Positions 1 through 5,004 of a stretch of DNA of 5,004 nucleotides are shown here, one piece after another (position 1 is the first letter of the stretch; each line of letters begins with the position of its first letter). The position numbers and the translations under genes were made by a program. The stretch covers positions 1,269-6,272 of the forward strand of contig WQRL01000113.1 in NCBI GenBank assembly GCA_009786775.1, read 5' to 3'. The notes beneath the pieces were generated by a model, which saw only the letters and a program-made list of their open reading frames with translations, made no database searches and was not told where the DNA came from. Source of the stretch: Oscillospiraceae bacterium. Lineage in GTDB: Bacteria; Bacillota; Clostridia; Oscillospirales; Oscillospiraceae.

Positions 1-1011
1 GCTGAAGGTATTGAGTATTTTAGTGCCGGCGGTGTTCAGCCCAACCCGCTGCTAGAGTTTGCCCTCCAGATAATTGAGGACTATAAGGATAAGAATATTG
101 ATTTTGTACTAGCTGTGGGGGGAGGGAGCACGATAGATACGGCCAAGGCCGTTGCATCCGGGCTTCTTTCAGATGAGGTGCCTTTGTGGGACTATTTTTT
201 GCGCACCGCTTCTCCCAAAAAAGTTTTACCTGTTGGGGCGGTACTAACCATTGCCGCTGCGGGTAGTGAGATGAGTGACTCCTGTGTTGTTACAAATAAG
301 GCCTTGAGCGTAAAGCGCGGGTTTAATGCACCGACCAACCGTCCTAAGTTTGCCATAATGGATCCGGTTCTGACTTACACTTTGCCGCCGTACCATGTAG
401 CCTGCGGTGTTGTGGATATGTTAATGCATGCACTTGACCGCTACTTTGCTCCGGATACAGATAATGCAATTACTGATGAGATATCAGAGGGGCTTATGAG
501 GGCTTTGGTAAAATATGGTAAAATAGCTATGGAAAAACCTACAGACTATAAAGCCCGCTCGGAGATAATGTGGGCGGGAAGCCTTACGCACAATGGCATA
601 GCAGGGCTTGGACAGACTCTGGACTTCGCTGTGCATCAGTTGGGGCACCAGCTCTCAGCAAAGTACGACCTAGCTCATGGGGCGAGTTTGGCTGCTACAT
701 GGCCGGCCTGGGCGAGATATGTATACCGCAGCAGCTTTTCAAGGTTTGCAAAATATGCCAGAACTGTTATGGGCGTAACAGAGGCTGACGATGAAATCGC
801 TGCTTTGGCCGGAATTGAGTGCACGGAGGAATTTTTCAAATCTCTAAAAATGCCTATAAATATTGTTGAGGCTGTGGGTGAGGAAGTGAGGGATGCTGCC
901 GCGAAACTTGCCGATATGTGTTCCTACGGCCGCACGCGCACCATTGGGTCATTTAAGGTTCTAGACTACGGAGATATCAAAGCTATTTATGAGTCGTCTA
1001 TAACCGGATAA
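1..1011 (+). CDS. Iron-containing alcohol dehydrogenase, NAD(P)H-dependent butanol-dehydrogenase type (5' truncated)
   Basis: Cytoplasmic group III alcohol dehydrogenase that interconverts aldehydes or ketones and alcohols, probably in fermentative redox balance. The frame is open from base 1 with no start, so the gene begins before the window. 336 codons are visible against about 385-390 in the family, so roughly 50 N-terminal residues are missing. Residues below count from base 1. The N-terminal half has GVQPNP (residues 12-17) and the dinucleotide-binding GGGSTID (40-46), followed by AGSEMSDS (87-94). The C-terminal half has the metal ligands in family spacing: Asp139 and His143 in DMLMHALDRYF, then His212, His216 and His226 in the HQLGH...LAHGASLA signature. 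The 14-residue gap between His212 and His226 equals that between the FucO ligands. The HGASLAATWPAWARYVY stretch points to the YqdH/BdhA-like butanol dehydrogenase subgroup, but the substrate cannot be read from sequence. It converges on the ABC operon and seems functionally unrelated. It ends with TAA. Confidence 0.95.
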   Translation, partial: AEGIEYFSAGGVQPNPLLEFALQIIEDYKDKNIDFVLAVGGGSTIDTAKAVASGLLSDEVPLWDYFLRTASPKKVLPVGAVLTIAAAGSEMSDSCVVTNKALSVKRGFNAPTNRPKFAIMDPVLTYTLPPYHVACGVVDMLMHALDRYFAPDTDNAITDEISEGLMRALVKYGKIAMEKPTDYKARSEIMWAGSLTHNGIAGLGQTLDFAVHQLGHQLSAKYDLAHGASLAATWPAWARYVYRSSFSRFAKYARTVMGVTEADDEIAALAGIECTEEFFKSLKMPINIVEAVGEEVRDAAAKLADMCSYGRTRTIGSFKVLDYGDIKAIYESSITG

Positions 1012-1037
1012 GAAGTCAGGCTCAAATATTGTCAAAC

Positions 1038-1075
1038 AACCGCCGCTTCTCAAAATCTTAAGAGAAGCGGCGGTT
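1038..1075. terminator. Hairpin between convergent genes, probable bidirectional terminator
   Basis: The 14-nt arm AACCGCCGCTTCTC (1038-1051) pairs perfectly with GAGAAGCGGCGGTT (1062-1075) around a 10-nt A/T-rich loop. It lies 26 nt after the stop of the alcohol dehydrogenase and 28 nt after the stop of the opposing ABC permease, which is where a terminator shared by two convergent genes is expected. The U-tract is poor on both strands: TTT then GG on the + strand, GTTTG on the - strand. Termination is therefore inferred from position and stem strength, not from a textbook Rho-independent signature. Confidence 0.7.
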
Positions 1076-1103
1076 TGGTGCGCAAGGTTATGCAGTGGCT
1101 TTG

Positions 1104-1877
1104 TTACTCCTTTATTGGTGCGCGGCGTATGAGCAGAAAGTTTCCTATGCTGCACACGATACCTGCTGCAAGGAGTGTGAGGGCTAGATTTACAGGATTT
1201 CCAAAGAAGCCCGTCACCCCCCAAAAAGTAGTATAGCCCGGAAATAGTACATCAAGCAAGTTGGAGAATAAGCCCCGTAGGACGAACAAGAATAAAGCGG
1301 CTGCGGCTATTGAGAAAATCACTTTTGCTAACGTATTTAGGCGGTAGTATATAAGGCTAATAAGTGAGCCGAGCTGCCATGCAAAAAACATGCTGAGTGT
1401 GCTAAGTAACCACGAGACAAGGGGGTTATTAGAAAAAATATTTGTGAGATTTACATGAAAGAGTGGGATGAACTCTGAAATCAGCAAAAATATTAAACTT
1501 ATTAGGCTTGCGCCTGCTGCACAGATGAGGCTGATTAGGATGTTGGCTGCATATGTGGTTTTGCGGCCCATGCCATGCTGGATGAAAAACTTCAGGTCTT
1601 CCCGGACAGAAACTATGCCGACGATAAAGAGCATCATCGTGAAGATTCCGCCTGCATCAAGGACTGTAAGAGAGCCGGAAAAGTCTATATTTAAGTTGAG
1701 GTCTTCATTTACGGCTTCTACAATGTAGCCATCAGCTCCTGTATATGTAACTGTCACTGTCAAAATGATAGCTAGAATAATCATTATGGCGAGCATTACT
1801 CCTGCTGCTGCTAGCCCTGATTTCCACATGTAGTTCCACTGATACCGCATTGCCGGCCCTATGTGTAATTTAGTCAT
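1104..1877 (-). CDS. ABC-2-like membrane permease of a YtrA-regulated ABC transporter
   Basis: A 257-residue integral membrane protein, probably the membrane half of the transporter driven by the ATPase encoded directly upstream. Six hydrophobic segments are visible, near residues 20-45, 73-91, 108-136, 152-178, 184-204 and 228-250. The positively charged loop after the second segment (VREDLKFFIQHGMGRKTTY) resembles the cytoplasmic loop of small Bacillota ABC-2-type permeases; this resemblance is from memory and could not be searched. The ATG (1875-1877) overlaps the ATPase stop as TAATG. A strong AGGAGG (1885-1890) lies 7 nt upstream inside the ATPase gene, so translation is probably coupled and also independently primed. 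Substrate is unknown; relatives in GntR-linked operons are often associated with cell-envelope stress or antimicrobial peptide resistance. It is the last gene of the operon, followed by the 1038-1075 hairpin. Confidence 0.85.
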   Translation of the reverse strand: MTKLHIGPAMRYQWNYMWKSGLAAAGVMLAIMIILAIILTVTVTYTGADGYIVEAVNEDLNLNIDFSGSLTVLDAGGIFTMMLFIVGIVSVREDLKFFIQHGMGRKTTYAANILISLICAAGASLISLIFLLISEFIPLFHVNLTNIFSNNPLVSWLLSTLSMFFAWQLGSLISLIYYRLNTLAKVIFSIAAAALFLFVLRGLFSNLLDVLFPGYTTFWGVTGFFGNPVNLALTLLAAGIVCSIGNFLLIRRAPIKE

Positions 1878-2767
1878 TATTTTTCCTCCTTATAAAGCGG
1901 CAATCCGCTGTCATTTCCATCGCACATAAGTTGTATGAAATATTCCTGTAGGTTCATTTTGCCAAATTCAAGGCCTGTGGGCAAGCTGCCTATTTCCGGC
2001 ATTTCTCCGCTTATGCAAGCTGTTTTCAGGCCGCCTAAATTGCTGACTGAGAGAATGTCCTTGCCTGAGATGAACTCATCAAGAAGTGATGCCGGGCCTG
2101 AAATGGTGTAGCCGCCTTGCAATAGTTCTTCGCTTGGTGCGTCCTTGATGATTTTGCCGTCTTTGATTATGACGCAGTGTTCAATCAGGCCTGCAACTTC
2201 TTGAATCAAATGTGTTGAAATGATGATGGTGCAGGGATTTTTGCTGTAGCGCTCAATAATCAGCTTGTAGAAAATGTCCCTATGCTGGGCATCTAAGCCC
2301 AAGACAGGTTCGTCAAGGAGCAGAAATGGAGCGTTAGTTGATAGTGCCATAACGATTTTGAATATCGTTGTGTAGCCTGTGGAGAGGGCTGTTATCTTCT
2401 TCTTAAGCGGAAGGTTAAAGCGGTTAGCTAGGCTATGGGCTAGTTCTGTGTCAAAGCCCGGGTAGAAAACTGCACCCCAGCGGATGGCATCCCTTACTTT
2501 CATGGTTTCGGGGTAGTAGTTTTTTTCTCCAAGCATGTAAATCTGGTTGAGGGCCCAGTCATTGTCGCATACAGGGGTGCCGTCCATTGTAATCTCGCCT
2601 TGGCTTACAAACAGGCGGCTTGTTATCGCATTAAGGAGTGTGCTCTTGCCTGCGCCGTTGTTGCCGAGCAGGCCGTATATTTTCTTTTCGCCAAATTCAA
2701 GGTTTATATTATCCAGGGCTTTTGTGGAGCCGAAGTGTTTGCTGACGTTGTTTACCTTAATTGTCAT
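1877..2767 (-). CDS. ABC transporter ATP-binding protein (YtrB-like)
   Basis: A 296-residue cytoplasmic ATPase subunit. In order it has Walker A GNNGAGKST (35-43), a Q-loop region where the usual Gln appears to be Glu81 (MLGEKNYYPE), a degenerate signature LSTGY (128-132) in place of LSGGQ, Walker B FLLLDEP (148-154) with catalytic Glu153, D-loop GLDA (157-160) and H-loop His186 in STHL. The ATP-hydrolysing residues are therefore intact. About 90 residues follow the nucleotide-binding fold and are not assigned. ATG at 2765-2767 is preceded by GAGGG (2775-2779) with 7-nt spacing, which supports this start. The start overlaps the end of the regulator gene by 11 bp and the stop overlaps the permease start by 1 bp, so the three genes form one tightly packed operon. 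The gene order regulator-ATPase-permease matches B. subtilis YtrA-type loci. Substrate is unknown. Confidence 0.93.
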   Translation of the reverse strand: MTIKVNNVSKHFGSTKALDNINLEFGEKKIYGLLGNNGAGKSTLLNAITSRLFVSQGEITMDGTPVCDNDWALNQIYMLGEKNYYPETMKVRDAIRWGAVFYPGFDTELAHSLANRFNLPLKKKITALSTGYTTIFKIVMALSTNAPFLLLDEPVLGLDAQHRDIFYKLIIERYSKNPCTIIISTHLIQEVAGLIEHCVIIKDGKIIKDAPSEELLQGGYTISGPASLLDEFISGKDILSVSNLGGLKTACISGEMPEIGSLPTGLEFGKMNLQEYFIQLMCDGNDSGLPLYKEEK

Positions 2768-3131
2768 GTTGATACCCTCTTTCTATCATTTCCTTTAGCT
2801 TTGCATTTTCTATTTCAAGCCTTTTCGCCTCGTTCACTAGTGGGCGGATATAGTCGTCGAAAAATTCGTGGTGGCGCTGATGGAGAAGCTGTGCTCTTGC
2901 TCCTTTTGTGACAAACATCCCAAGGCCGCGTTTTTTGTAAAGTAGGCCTGAATCGACTAGCATGTTGACACCTTTGAGTGCTGTGGCAGGGTTCATATTG
3001 TATTGCATTGAGATTTCTGTTATGGATGGGACTTGGCCTTCTTCAGGATAAATTCCCGCGAGTATGGCGTCCTCAAGCCACTGGGCAATGCTGAGAAATA
3101 GCGGCTTTTGGGTATCAAATGTAGGTTGCAT
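2757..3131 (-). CDS. GntR-family transcriptional regulator, YtrA subfamily
   Basis: A 124-residue DNA-binding protein, the size of the YtrA subfamily, which carries a short helical tail in place of a large effector-binding domain. The winged helix-turn-helix covers about residues 10-76: VPSITEISMQYNMNPATALKG is the GntR recognition region, here beginning at Val34, and the wing is KKRGLGMFV (66-74). The tail (about 80-118) is charged and helical, with a heptad-like segment near LEIENAKLKEMI, suited to dimerisation. ATG at 3129-3131 has a strong AAGGAGG (3139-3145) 7 nt upstream. It is the first gene of the operon and overlaps the ATPase gene by 11 bp. By analogy with YtrA it is probably an autorepressor of the operon, acting on the palindromes in its leader. 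The inducing signal cannot be read from the sequence. Confidence 0.93.
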   Translation of the reverse strand: MQPTFDTQKPLFLSIAQWLEDAILAGIYPEEGQVPSITEISMQYNMNPATALKGVNMLVDSGLLYKKRGLGMFVTKGARAQLLHQRHHEFFDDYIRPLVNEAKRLEIENAKLKEMIERGYQHDN

Positions 3132-3152
3132 CGCTTGTCCTCCTTGGTGAAT

Positions 3153-3173
3153 TAATTAACTGGTTAGTTACTA
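3153..3173 (-). promoter_or_regulatory. Candidate GntR/YtrA operator (two overlapping palindromes)
   Basis: Positions 3153-3170 form an 18-bp imperfect palindrome (TAATTAACTGGTTAGTTA, 7 of 9 pairs match). An overlapping perfect 9-bp palindrome TAGTTACTA covers 3165-3173. Both fall about 14-34 nt downstream of the predicted transcription start and 8 nt or more upstream of the regulator's ribosome binding site. A repressor bound here would block the operon. Assignment to the adjacent GntR protein is inference from position; I cannot match it to a verified YtrA consensus. Confidence 0.5.
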
Positions 3174-3193
3174 TAGCGATTAACTGCGCAACA

Positions 3194-3222
3194 AACATAC
3201 CATGAATAAAAAGTTTTGTCAA
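3194..3222 (-). promoter_or_regulatory. Sigma-A-type promoter of the GntR-ABC operon
   Basis: Read on the - strand, a perfect -35 box TTGACA (3217-3222) is followed after exactly 17 nt by TATGTT (3194-3199), which matches the -10 consensus at 4 of 6 positions and is preceded by the extended -10 motif TGG. The predicted start near 3187 gives a leader of about 56 nt before the regulator ATG at 3131. It is the only convincing promoter seen in the window. Confidence 0.75.
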
Positions 3223-3224
3223 CA

Positions 3225-3242
3225 TTTTTTCGAAATTTTTTT
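3225..3242 (-). promoter_or_regulatory. A-tract UP-like element upstream of the -35 box
   Basis: On the - strand a run of seven A and a run of six A flank TTTCG, ending 2 nt upstream of the TTGACA box. This covers about -38 to -55 relative to the predicted start, the position where the RNA polymerase alpha subunit contacts UP elements. The core TTTCGAAA (3228-3235) is also a perfect palindrome. The functional role is inferred from composition and position. Confidence 0.5.
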
Positions 3243-3248
3243 GCTGGC

Positions 3249-3280
3249 CAGCTACCTTGTGCCGTATAGAGAGGTAGCTG
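3249..3280. repeat. 9-bp perfect inverted repeat upstream of the operon promoter
   Basis: CAGCTACCT (3249-3257) and AGGTAGCTG (3272-3280) are perfect inverted repeats separated by 14 nt. Neither strand has a T-run after the stem; the - strand continues into an A-run. It does not look like an intrinsic terminator. It lies just upstream of the UP-like A-tracts, so it could be an upstream regulator-binding site or merely a transcribed hairpin from readthrough of the preceding operon. Confidence 0.45.
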
Positions 3281-3323
3281 AAGAGGGGGTATGCGGACAT
3301 ATTTGCTCAATAAGTACATAATG

Positions 3324-3360
3324 TTACACAGGACAGGGAAGCACCCCCTGTCCTGTGTAA
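3324..3360 (-). terminator. Perfect 15-bp hairpin after the MacB-like permease gene, probable terminator
   Basis: TTACACAGGACAGGG (3324-3338) pairs without mismatch with CCCTGTCCTGTGTAA (3346-3360) around a 7-nt loop. It starts 55 nt downstream of the permease stop at 3416 and precedes the promoter of the next operon, so its position suits termination of the MacB-like operon. The - strand sequence after the stem (CATTATGTACTTATTG) has scattered Ts but no run, so the element may be a weak terminator or an mRNA 3'-end stabiliser. Confidence 0.6.
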
Positions 3361-3415
3361 ATGTAATATAAAGCTAACTTGATGGCGGCTGGTTTAGTAA
3401 ATGCCCGCTTGCAAA

Positions 3416-4858
3416 CTATTCCATCCTGATTGCTGCAAGGGCTGAGAGGTTCATGGCGCGGCGGGCGGGAAGATAACCTGAGGCCAGGCCTATTAGAGAG
3501 GAGAAGCCTAGTGCCACGGCGATTAGCCACATTGGGATGATGCTCAGCTGAGTGCCGGTGCCTATGCCGCCAATCATACCGCCAATACCACCTGTTGCTG
3601 CGCCTCCGAATGTGTTGAGTAAGTGGGAGATGCCTAGGCTTAAAAGCACGCCAAAGGCTCCGCCGAGAAATCCTATTAATATGGCTTCCAGCAAAAATAG
3701 CCTTTTGACATCTTTGATACGTGCACCGATGACCTTCATTATGCCTATTTCGCGGGTTCTTTCATAAATGGCCATTATCATTGTGTTTGTGATGCCGATG
3801 GCGGCTACGAAGAGGGATACTCCGCCGATTGCTCCTAGGAATAGTTGCAGACTGCGCGACATGTCTTGCATGCTTCTGAGCATGTCTATAAACCAACTAT
3901 CAACGTGAAAGCCCATTTCCACGATTTCGTCCCTGATGGCTTCAACGCTGTTGGCGTTGGCGGCCATTACCATTACTGAATCAAAGACATTCGGGGCGTT
4001 TCTATTTGAGCCTGGTTGGCGCTGCCCTTCATTGTTTTGATAACGCTGCTGCTCCCTGCGGATCCGCAGAACATCGTCAATGTCCATAAATGCAACGGAG
4101 TCAACATTCCAGTCCCTGGATTCCAGTATGCCGTCCACATGGGGCCTGATTGGGCGCGGCCTGGGGCCTGTATTTGTGCCTTGACCTTGACCACCCATTG
4201 CGTTGCCCCAGCCGAAGCCTGTTTCAAAACTCAGCTCTAGCCTGTCATTCATAAAATCGACAGGGGAGACCCTGTTGTCCCAGTCTACATTATTCCACCA
4301 GTTGGGGTCGTTGGGATTTGTGAAGTTAAAGCCCACCTCAGAGCCAAAGACTATGCTATTGGGGTTGCCTGAGAGAAACTGACCTTCCGCTAATGTGTAG
4401 CCGAAGGCTTCCATTGTGCCCGGCACTACGCCTCTAATGCGCATCCACGGGTTTGTGTATCTGCCGCTGGCAGCGCCTAGCTGAATCTCTACAATGGGGG
4501 ATACAGCTTGGACATTAGGAAGGCGGTTAAAGGCTGCCACGGCATCATCGTCTAGCTCAGGAGGCATTTCTGAGCTGGCGCGGCCTGAACCTGTGCCCGC
4601 TTCGCTCACAATAACGCTTCCGCCTCCGACAAAACGCATTCCGCCCATTCCTGCATTGGGGTCTCTGACAGTTAAAACCCTTATATCGCCCATTTGCATT
4701 ATAGTGTCCTCGAAGGCTGCATTGACGGCAAGCCCAAGGCTTATCATCACTATTATGGCGGCTGTGCCTATGACAACCCCCGTAATAGTCAGAAATGTGC
4801 GTAGCTTCCGTTTGAGCAGATTTCTAAAGGACATGGATATAATATCAAGGCTACTCAT
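3416..4858 (-). CDS. MacB/YknZ-like ABC transporter permease (FtsX family)
   Basis: A 480-residue membrane subunit of a MacB-type ABC exporter without a fused ATPase. It has one N-terminal membrane helix (about 22-45, in RTFLTITGVVIGTAAIIVM), a large extracellular MacB-type domain (about 46-335), and a C-terminal FtsX domain with helices near 337-364, 388-415 and 440-463. The cytoplasmic loop ERTREIGIMKVIGAR (366-380) and the terminal YLPARRAMNLSALAAIR are family hallmarks. Family members of this type are usually about 400 residues, so this one is about 80 longer. The extra length fits low-complexity stretches: Gly-rich 69-93, Gly/Pro/Arg-rich 219-240, Arg/Gln/Asn-rich 266-290, and a Gly-rich loop 418-436. 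ATG at 4856-4858 is the only nearby in-frame start, since a TAG lies three codons upstream. AGAGGAGAG (4877-4885) is 18 nt away, too far to act directly, so initiation is probably coupled to the upstream gene. Substrate is unknown. Confidence 0.92.
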   Translation of the reverse strand: MSSLDIISMSFRNLLKRKLRTFLTITGVVIGTAAIIVMISLGLAVNAAFEDTIMQMGDIRVLTVRDPNAGMGGMRFVGGGSVIVSEAGTGSGRASSEMPPELDDDAVAAFNRLPNVQAVSPIVEIQLGAASGRYTNPWMRIRGVVPGTMEAFGYTLAEGQFLSGNPNSIVFGSEVGFNFTNPNDPNWWNNVDWDNRVSPVDFMNDRLELSFETGFGWGNAMGGQGQGTNTGPRPRPIRPHVDGILESRDWNVDSVAFMDIDDVLRIRREQQRYQNNEGQRQPGSNRNAPNVFDSVMVMAANANSVEAIRDEIVEMGFHVDSWFIDMLRSMQDMSRSLQLFLGAIGGVSLFVAAIGITNTMIMAIYERTREIGIMKVIGARIKDVKRLFLLEAILIGFLGGAFGVLLSLGISHLLNTFGGAATGGIGGMIGGIGTGTQLSIIPMWLIAVALGFSSLIGLASGYLPARRAMNLSALAAIRME

Positions 4859-5004
4859 CGAAATCTACCATGCTTTCTCTCCTCTTTTTAGTTTTGCGTA
4901 TGACAACTATGGCGATCACAGCGGCGGCAAGCAGTACGCCTGCCACAATACCTACGATGGCCCATACTCCAAGCCCCTGCTGGCGGGGGACAAACATTCC
5001 AAGG
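4851..5004 (-). CDS. C-terminal end of a membrane-anchored protein (5' truncated)
   Basis: The - strand is open from the window edge to TAG at 4851-4853, giving 50 visible residues. They contain a glycine/alanine/valine-rich membrane helix (VWAIVGIVAGVLLAAAVIAI, followed by VVI) and then a strongly basic tail, RKTKKRRE, ending SMVDFDE. This is the pattern of a C-terminal anchor with a short cytoplasmic tail, so the missing N-terminal part is probably extracellular. There is no LPXTG sortase motif in the visible part. The stop overlaps the MacB-like permease start by 8 bp (ATGAGTAG), so both belong to one operon. An adaptor or accessory subunit of that exporter is possible but not shown; the visible part is not an ABC ATPase. 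The short length and matching reading phase with the permease start make a real gene end likely, since the overlap is typical of operons. Confidence 0.82.
   Translation of the reverse strand, partial: LGMFVPRQQGLGVWAIVGIVAGVLLAAAVIAIVVIRKTKKRRESMVDFDE

Larger units (their letters stand above)
3132..3415. other. Intergenic region between the MacB-like operon and the GntR-ABC operon
   Basis: A 284-bp stretch between two genes that both read on the - strand. From high to low coordinates it holds about 55 nt of 3' leader after the permease stop with no clear motif, the 15-bp hairpin (3324-3360), about 40 nt with nothing recognised, the 9-bp inverted repeat (3249-3280), A-tracts, promoter, candidate operator and the AAGGAGG ribosome binding site. 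No RNA gene or riboswitch fold was recognised. Confidence 0.7.

Noticed and set aside
241..300. AAGSEM in the alcohol dehydrogenase where many relatives have ATGSEM.
   Set aside because: The rest of the motif and all metal ligands are intact, and Ala at this position appears compatible with the butanol dehydrogenase subgroup, so it is not evidence of inactivation.
961..1224. An 87-codon - strand ORF spanning the end of the alcohol dehydrogenase, the terminator hairpin and the end of the permease.
   Set aside because: It crosses the intergenic hairpin and is antisense to one real gene and out of frame with the other; the product has no recognisable features.
3241..3270. A possible + strand promoter, TTGCTG then TATAGA with an 18-nt spacer.
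   Set aside because: The -35 match is weak, there is no + strand gene downstream, and it overlaps the inverted repeat.
3291..3371. A 26-codon + strand ORF (ATG to TAA) preceded by a G-rich AGAGGGGG stretch.
   Set aside because: The purine run almost touches the ATG, the ORF runs through the perfect 15-bp hairpin, and no credible + strand promoter precedes it.
4016..4240. ORFs on both strands inside the MacB-like permease gene (for example 4016-4240 + and 3973-4227 -).
   Set aside because: They are shadows of the GC-biased coding sequence, with no ribosome binding site or recognisable protein features.
4851..4871. A six-codon reading frame starting at the ATG at 4869-4871, at a suitable distance after the AGAGGAGAG site, which could be a leader peptide for the permease.
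   Set aside because: It is in frame with the much longer open frame from the window edge, so the ATG is more simply an internal Met of that gene. Internal re-initiation cannot be excluded.
1..5004. Searched by eye for CRISPR repeats, tRNA or rRNA genes, insertion sequence ends, attachment sites, toxin-antitoxin pairs and phage-defence genes.
   Set aside because: No regularly spaced repeats, tRNA-like cloverleaf, transposase or other such element was recognised; the window appears to be ordinary transport and metabolism genes.

Overview
The window reads as an ordinary chromosomal stretch from a Gram-positive, low-to-mid GC member of the Bacillota, most likely a Clostridia-type anaerobe. The evidence is a butanol-dehydrogenase-like Fe-ADH, a YtrA-type GntR/ABC operon, strong AGGAGG ribosome binding sites 7 nt before several starts, and a MacB-type permease that is not fused to its ATPase. 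Genus-level assignment is not possible from the sequence alone.

Layout. (1) Positions 1-1011, + strand: the 3' part of an iron-containing alcohol dehydrogenase whose start lies before the window. (2) Positions 1012-1103: a short gap between convergent genes with a 14-bp hairpin, probably a shared terminator. (3) Positions 1104-3131, - strand: a compact three-gene operon in transcription order YtrA-like GntR regulator, ABC ATPase, six-helix ABC permease. The reading frames overlap by 11 bp and 1 bp. (4) Positions 3132-3415: the only sizeable intergenic region. It holds a sigma-A-type promoter for the operon with an A-tract UP-like element, a palindromic candidate operator between the start site and the ribosome binding site, a 9-bp hairpin, and a perfect 15-bp hairpin downstream of the next operon. 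(5) Positions 3416-4858, - strand: a MacB/FtsX-family permease with unusual Gly-, Gln/Asn- and Pro/Arg-rich inserts. (6) Positions 4851-5004, - strand: the C-terminal end of a further membrane-anchored protein whose stop codon overlaps the permease start by 8 bp.

How the parts work together. The GntR-ABC operon probably represses itself: the small regulator would sit on the palindromes just downstream of the promoter and release under an envelope or antibiotic-like stress, allowing production of the ATPase-permease pair. The last two genes look like the end of a second, separate ABC export system of the MacB/YknZ kind. Its ATPase is not in the window. The alcohol dehydrogenase faces these genes and appears functionally unrelated.

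No previously undescribed system could be supported. The most useful second looks are the truncated tail-anchored gene at the right edge, the low-complexity inserts in the MacB-like permease, and the promoter/operator architecture.
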